A stretch of DNA of 19,714 nt. It comes from Candidatus Nitromaritima sp. SCGC AAA288-L16. Its GTDB lineage: Bacteria; Nitrospinota; Nitrospinia; Nitrospinales; VA-1. Made by a program: the position numbers and the translations under genes. Each line of letters starts with the position of its first letter. Positions within the stretch are counted from its first letter, which is position 1. Below are positions 16,497-19,714 of the stretch, piece by piece. The stretch is from assembly GCA_000372225.1 (NCBI GenBank), contig AQTY01000031.1, positions 1 through 19,714 on the forward strand. Direction: 5' to 3'. The notes beneath the pieces are model-generated. The model was not told where the DNA came from. It saw only the letters and a program-made list of their open reading frames with translations, and ran no database searches.

Positions 16497-16760
16497 TTAT
16501 TTAAACATTCCAGTCTTTACGCAGGAAACACCACGGCTCGGAAACGCAGCAGATCCCGCTGAGAATACGCATTTTAAACCGTAACCTGTACAGATACTTG
16601 TGAGTGCCATAGGTAACGATCCGTCCTTAGCTTGCATTTTTATTATCTCCGTCTCGCAGGTGAATTCCGTACTTTCAGCACTCACTTCCCCATGCATCAA
16701 AACAAACATCAATCCTGCACCAACTATCATTGCACCAAGACCAAACAGATAACCTTTCAT
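16497..16760 (-). CDS. Four-cysteine exported small protein, paralogue 2
   Basis: An 87-aa protein with an N-terminal hydrophobic segment (YLFGLGAMIVGAGLMFVL, residues 4-21) followed by HGEVSAES, so a cleavable signal or a membrane anchor with an AxA-like site near residue 29. The mature part has four cysteines (35, 57, 64, 80), suitable for two disulfides in the periplasm. It is clearly a duplicate of the neighbouring 86-aa protein: the first 29 residues are nearly identical, while the rest has diverged except for the end (LxCVF...SCxK). AAAGGAGG precedes the ATG. Function unknown. Confidence 0.75.
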   Translation of the reverse strand: MKGYLFGLGAMIVGAGLMFVLMHGEVSAESTEFTCETEIIKMQAKDGSLPMALTSICTGYGLKCVFSAGSAAFPSRGVSCVKTGMFK

Positions 16761-16782
16761 AAAGCCTCCTTTATTTAAACAT

Positions 16783-17043
16783 TCAACTCTTCATACAACT
16801 AGTTCCTAGGAAAGATGATGTAAATGTTGGCGCATGTACAAAAACACAAGTCAGGTCTTCATTTATGAAATCTGGTGAACTTCGTTGATGAATTTTACAA
16901 AGTGTAAAATCACCTTGACCAGTCTCATACGATGCACATTTAATTTTTCTCATATCTTCAGCATTAACTTCCCCATGCGTCAACACAAACATCAATCCCG
17001 CACCAACTAATATTGCTCCTAAACCGAATAGATAACGTTTCAT
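16783..17043 (-). CDS. Four-cysteine exported small protein, paralogue 1
   Basis: An 86-aa protein: signal or anchor YLFGLGAILVGAGLMFVL (4-21), then HGEVNAED and a mature part with cysteines 36, 49, 66 and 83. It shares the N-terminus and the closing LxCVF...SCxK pattern with the 87-aa protein 22 bases downstream, so the two arose by tandem duplication and kept the cysteine frame while the loops changed. Its ribosome site GGAGG is inside the last codons of the upstream 26-aa gene, so the two are coupled. It may be a lysis accessory, an exclusion factor at the cell surface or a moron protein; not resolvable from sequence. Confidence 0.75.
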   Translation of the reverse strand: MKRYLFGLGAILVGAGLMFVLTHGEVNAEDMRKIKCASYETGQGDFTLCKIHQRSSPDFINEDLTCVFVHAPTFTSSFLGTSCMKS

Positions 17044-17046
17044 TAA

Positions 17047-17127
17047 TCAACCTCCCATCATTTTATACAAGATATAAAGTACTAGTGCGACCCCAATAAG
17101 AACTTTTTTGTTGTAGTCTATTTTCAT
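17047..17127 (-). CDS. 26-aa single-span membrane microprotein
   Basis: ATG 17127 with an excellent GAAGGAGGAG site encodes 26 residues: a charged start (MKIDYNKK), a hydrophobic stretch VLIGVALVLYILY and a basic KMMGG end, so a single membrane span. The stop is three bases before the ATG of the 86-aa gene and its last codons carry that gene's ribosome site. The strong translation signals on both sides argue that it is real despite its size. Holin-like or small inhibitory membrane peptides are possible comparisons, without proof. Confidence 0.65.
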   Translation of the reverse strand: MKIDYNKKVLIGVALVLYILYKMMGG

Positions 17128-17156
17128 TTGGCTCCTCCTTCTTTATTTAAAACCAC

Positions 17157-17207
17157 TAACAAAACTACCTTCACGCCTTATTTTATAGGGTTTATTGACC
17201 TTCTTCA
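17157..17207. repeat. Direct repeat of the terminase 3' end, copy 1
   Basis: A 51-base stretch ending the 173-aa gene and its 3' flank. It matches 17,753-17,802 except for two substitutions and one extra G. Together the copies frame the 173-aa gene exactly, which suggests that the gene arrived or was duplicated by recombination between or within these sequences. Confidence 0.75.
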
Positions 17208-17726
17208 CGGAATGATGAGTCGGCCTCTTTTTGATACTGATCCAACTCTTGTAAAAATATTTGTACGACAGTGACTGGACTCACCGCACAAATATAGTTG
17301 CTTTAAATTGTATTCTAATTCAGCGATCCTCGCATTCAACTGAGCAACTTCACCTCCAGATGGATCAGCGGGTGCACCTTGCTGTTCCAAGAGTCTAGCG
17401 TTCTCGGCTTCCAATTCAGTGATCCTATCATTCAACTGAGCAACTTCACCCCCAGACGGCGATGGGGAACTCGGCACTGGACTATCCGCTACTGTTTCTC
17501 CGCCTGCTGCCAGACTCACAGGGTTGTTAGTGTCGAATGGGTCACTCGCAATTTCGGCTGGTGACCTCCTGTCGACACCGCACGAGTTCACTATCATACA
17601 AGGTCGGTCAGGATGGCGCATCCCCATCGATGGGTCCCAAGCAAAAACTGGAGCCACTGTAATGAGCGTGAACCCAAATAAAAATAAAATGAATACTAAT
17701 GGAATGATTCGATACGTCTTTAACAT
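17205..17726 (-). CDS. Exported protein with coiled-coil repeats
   Basis: A 173-aa protein with a clear signal sequence (LVFILFLFGFTLITVAPVFA, residues 10-29; likely cleavage before W30). A low-complexity linker rich in Pro, Ser and Gly follows (about 75-92), then two copies of SGGEVAQLNxRIxELE (from about 91 and 122) with heptad leucines that should form a short coiled coil. A cysteine pair lies near the end (LCGESSHC). TAGGAGGAGAAA precedes the ATG. The architecture recalls phage envelope proteins such as spanins, but no domain is certain. It stands where the gpW/portal genes are expected after a GpA-type large terminase, and is framed by a 50-base direct repeat. It heads the small exported-protein operon. 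Confidence 0.75.
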   Translation of the reverse strand: MLKTYRIIPLVFILFLFGFTLITVAPVFAWDPSMGMRHPDRPCMIVNSCGVDRRSPAEIASDPFDTNNPVSLAAGGETVADSPVPSSPSPSGGEVAQLNDRITELEAENARLLEQQGAPADPSGGEVAQLNARIAELEYNLKQLYLCGESSHCRTNIFTRVGSVSKRGRLIIP

Positions 17727-17752
17727 TTTCTCCTCCTATTATCTAAAGCCGT

Positions 17753-17802
17753 TAACAAAACTACCTTCACGCCTTATCTTATAGGTTTATTAACCTTCTT
17801 CA
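17753..17802. repeat. Direct repeat of the terminase 3' end, copy 2
   Basis: This copy covers the last codons of the large terminase (KKVNKPIR, stop) and about 20 bases beyond. Since it codes for the terminase tail, it is probably the original and the copy at 17,157-17,207 the derived one. Confidence 0.75.
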
Positions 17803-19583
17803 ATGTAGGAATTTCTGATTCATTCATGTTCTTTTCCAACACTTCAAAGTTAGGATTAAGAATTTTCAATGCAACAAAGTTATAAACAAAAATATCTAAT
17901 GCCTCATTCCTACGTTGCCCTTTCTTTAATACCCACTCTCTTCTAGCCACACCTTTATGAAATCTTTGGACACAATGTTCAGCGGTTAACATTGCAAAGT
18001 ATTCTTCATCATAGTGAATTGGGAAATGACAATAGCCTTCACCTACTTCATCAATCTGTAATCGTGAAAATACAGTTTCCTTTGCCGTATCTGTTCCGAC
18101 CATGTAGAAACGAACATTGGTTCTTTTATCCACGGACATTCTAGAAACAATGGGAACACCTCTAGTGCTTGCGCCTTTAACTGGATACACCCGACTTGGT
18201 TGTTTCCTTTTACAAAAGTCATAAACGGATTGTGTGTGATGTCCACTATCGACTGTTACGCATACCGCTTTTAACTTCTGACCAGATGGATGTGTAAAGG
18301 TTCGTTCTAAATGTTGATCTAATGTATCCCAAAGAGCTTTGGTCGATGGATCACCCGCCAATACTTCATAAGACAGCCCCCAAGTTTCCTCACCAATACC
18401 CCAACCTCTAAATTCTAATTCCAATCGATCTCCCTGAACATCCACTGCACAAGTTATAACTAGAACACCTTCAGGTGCATCATATGGATATAGCTCACGC
18501 CTTCTAAGTAATGGATCACCTTCAACCGTATGTCCTTGTTCTTCCCAAGACTCGCCCAAAGCTGTGTTGGTAAAAACTTTTAATGTTTCTGGATATTTCT
18601 TTGCTTCTAAGAAGTTGCTAACCATTTCTGACCAAGAAACCCACGGACTATAAATTTCATTAATCCAAAACCCTGCAATACCATTTGATTCTTCAGTAGC
18701 ACGCCATTCACCACCTAACAACAAACGGCTTTTATCAGACTCTTTCATTTTATATTCACAATGATCACAAACATAATGAGCCGTGTCTGGAAGATGCTTC
18801 TGGTTTTCATCCTGATCCCATCTAATGTTTGACCACATCAATATTTGGTACTCACCACACTTAGGACACGGAACATAATATTTACGCTGATCAGATTCTA
18901 AAAAGGCTTGTTCAATCCTCGATGCGCCCTTGACCGTAGGCGTGGACGTCATGACGATCTTACGATTCCAGAAAGTAGTGGTTCTTTTCTTAGCTAGTGA
19001 TACAGGATCACCTTCAGTCCCCGCTGATGTTGGAAACCTATCTACTTCATCCAAGAAGACAATACGAATTGGGCGTGATGCAAGTGAGCTTGCACTATTA
19101 GCTCCCGCCATAGTGATATGACCACCCGCAAATGTTTTATGAAGAATAGTATTGTTGGAACTTCTTGCTCGTGGATCTTGAACCAAATCTTTAAGCGCAG
19201 GTGAATCTCTTAGCATTGGAGCAAACCGATCCTTCGACCATGTTTGAGCCATTTCGAGCGTGGGCTGAATTACTAAAATGGGAGAAGGGTCTTGTGCTAT
19301 AAAATACCCTACTGGATTATTTAAAAACGTTTCTGTCTTCCCAACCTGTGCCGAAGTCATTCCAACAATCGTATGAATTCTTGGATTACTTATTGCGTCT
19401 TGCCATCCCTTTTTGAAAAGGAGCACGGGCTAAATTGTATTTGCCCGATTCCGCAGAAGCTTCGGAACTTAATATTCTATTTTTAACCGCCCATTCGCTG
19501 ACCGTTTGTTTTGGCGGTGGCTTTAGTCGTTTTATTGACTTTCGCAGTCTTCGGTTCAATGGGGATAAATTCTGATAACTCAC
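17774..19583 (-). pseudogene. GpA-family phage terminase large subunit, frameshifted
   Basis: The packaging ATPase/nuclease of lambda-like phages. The first part (GTG 19583) reads LKPPPKQTVSEWAVKNRILS and ends in frame at ARAPFQKG; the rest continues one base later with WQDAISNPRIHTIVGMTSAQ, a 550-aa frame. Numbering from its first Met at 19,426: Walker A TSAQVGKT (24-31), Walker B RIVFLDE (D126, E127), a zinc ribbon with C187, C190, C220 and C223, nuclease-domain acids in CAVDVQ (D329) and TVDSGHH (D393), and the family's RNEALDIFVYN near the end. One extra base in the run AAAAAGGG (plus strand 19,407-19,414) breaks the gene; a +1 slip or a sequencing error are the alternatives. All known motifs lie after the break. 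Confidence 0.85.
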
Positions 19584-19714
19584 TCAATACCTCGAATACC
19601 GCCGACTCTAATACAATCCTGGCACCACCAACCGATTCTTCCGCATGAACCAAAGGAGCGATCTTGCTTGGAGTAGCTAGTAGGCGTTGTCGGACTGCGG
19701 AAAATATTCGGTAT
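19483..19714 (-). CDS. Phage terminase small subunit (Nu1-like), C-terminal part
   Basis: A 76-aa frame running off the window edge. AVRQRLLATPSKIAPLVH and ARIVLESAVFEVLSEL are typical of the C-terminal helices of Nu1-type small terminases ('RxRLLxxPSKxAPxL'), followed by a lysine/threonine-rich tail and TAA. The N-terminal winged helix that binds cos would be outside the window. Its end overlaps the start of the large terminase by about 100 bases in another frame, longer than usual, so the large subunit may start further in. Confidence 0.75.
   Translation of the reverse strand, partial: YRIFSAVRQRLLATPSKIAPLVHAEESVGGARIVLESAVFEVLSELSEFIPIEPKTAKVNKTTKATAKTNGQRMGG

Noticed and set aside
19400..19420. 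Programmed -1 frameshift in the large terminase
   Set aside because: A -1 slip at AAAAAGGG enters the third frame, not the one coding WQDAISNP; only +1 (or -2) works, so an indel is simpler.
1..19714. CRISPR arrays, rRNA or tRNA genes
   Set aside because: No regularly spaced repeats of 20-40 bases and no cloverleaf or rRNA motif were seen on reading both strands.

Overview
The window looks like the accessory part of a bacterial chromosome, moderately AT-rich. The phage and methyltransferase families and the exported small proteins suit a Gram-negative host, but nothing here fixes the species. It splits into a left defence-gene block (about 1-11,750) and a right, minus-strand integrated phage-like element (about 11,760 to beyond 19,714). 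All gene calls come from reading the sequence; no homology search was run.

Left block. Two copies of a short hairpin repeat flank a minus-strand terminator (1-240). Upstream of that terminator lies a minus-strand set: a 105-aa protein of uncertain type, an HNH endonuclease-like protein, and a HIT-family hydrolase that follows the HNH gene in the same reading frame after one amber stop. An AT-rich gap (2,189-3,152) holds a striking array of 9-bp units in inverted arrangement and a perfect -10 hexamer. Then come three tightly packed plus-strand genes: a PLD-nuclease/SF2-helicase fusion (1067 aa), a large Eco57I-like amino-methyltransferase with a specificity-like C-terminal half (about 1128 aa), and a C5-cytosine methyltransferase (405 aa). 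Together they look like an ATP-dependent restriction-modification or DISARM-like system with two methyltransferases of different chemistry. A NucS-like nuclease fragment lacking its N-terminal part closes the block.

Right block, all minus strand, in transcription order: the end of a Nu1-like small terminase, a GpA-family large terminase broken by a one-base frameshift, a cassette of four small exported or membrane proteins (173, 26, 86 and 87 aa; the last two are four-cysteine paralogues), a strong terminator, three broken pieces that look like phage head or head-tail genes, a P4-type primase-helicase, a cysteine-rich 69-aa protein, a 97-aa protein and a tyrosine integrase. Copies of TGTAACC/GGTTACA around an AT-rich core just downstream of the primase are a good candidate replication origin. 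The order terminase, small exported genes, capsid-gene debris, primase, integrase suggests a prophage that lost its virion genes, or a phage satellite built on such a remnant.

The best leads are the two-methyltransferase PLD-helicase system, the HNH-HIT in-frame pair, the small exported cassette flanked by a 50-bp copy of the terminase 3' end, and the candidate origin.
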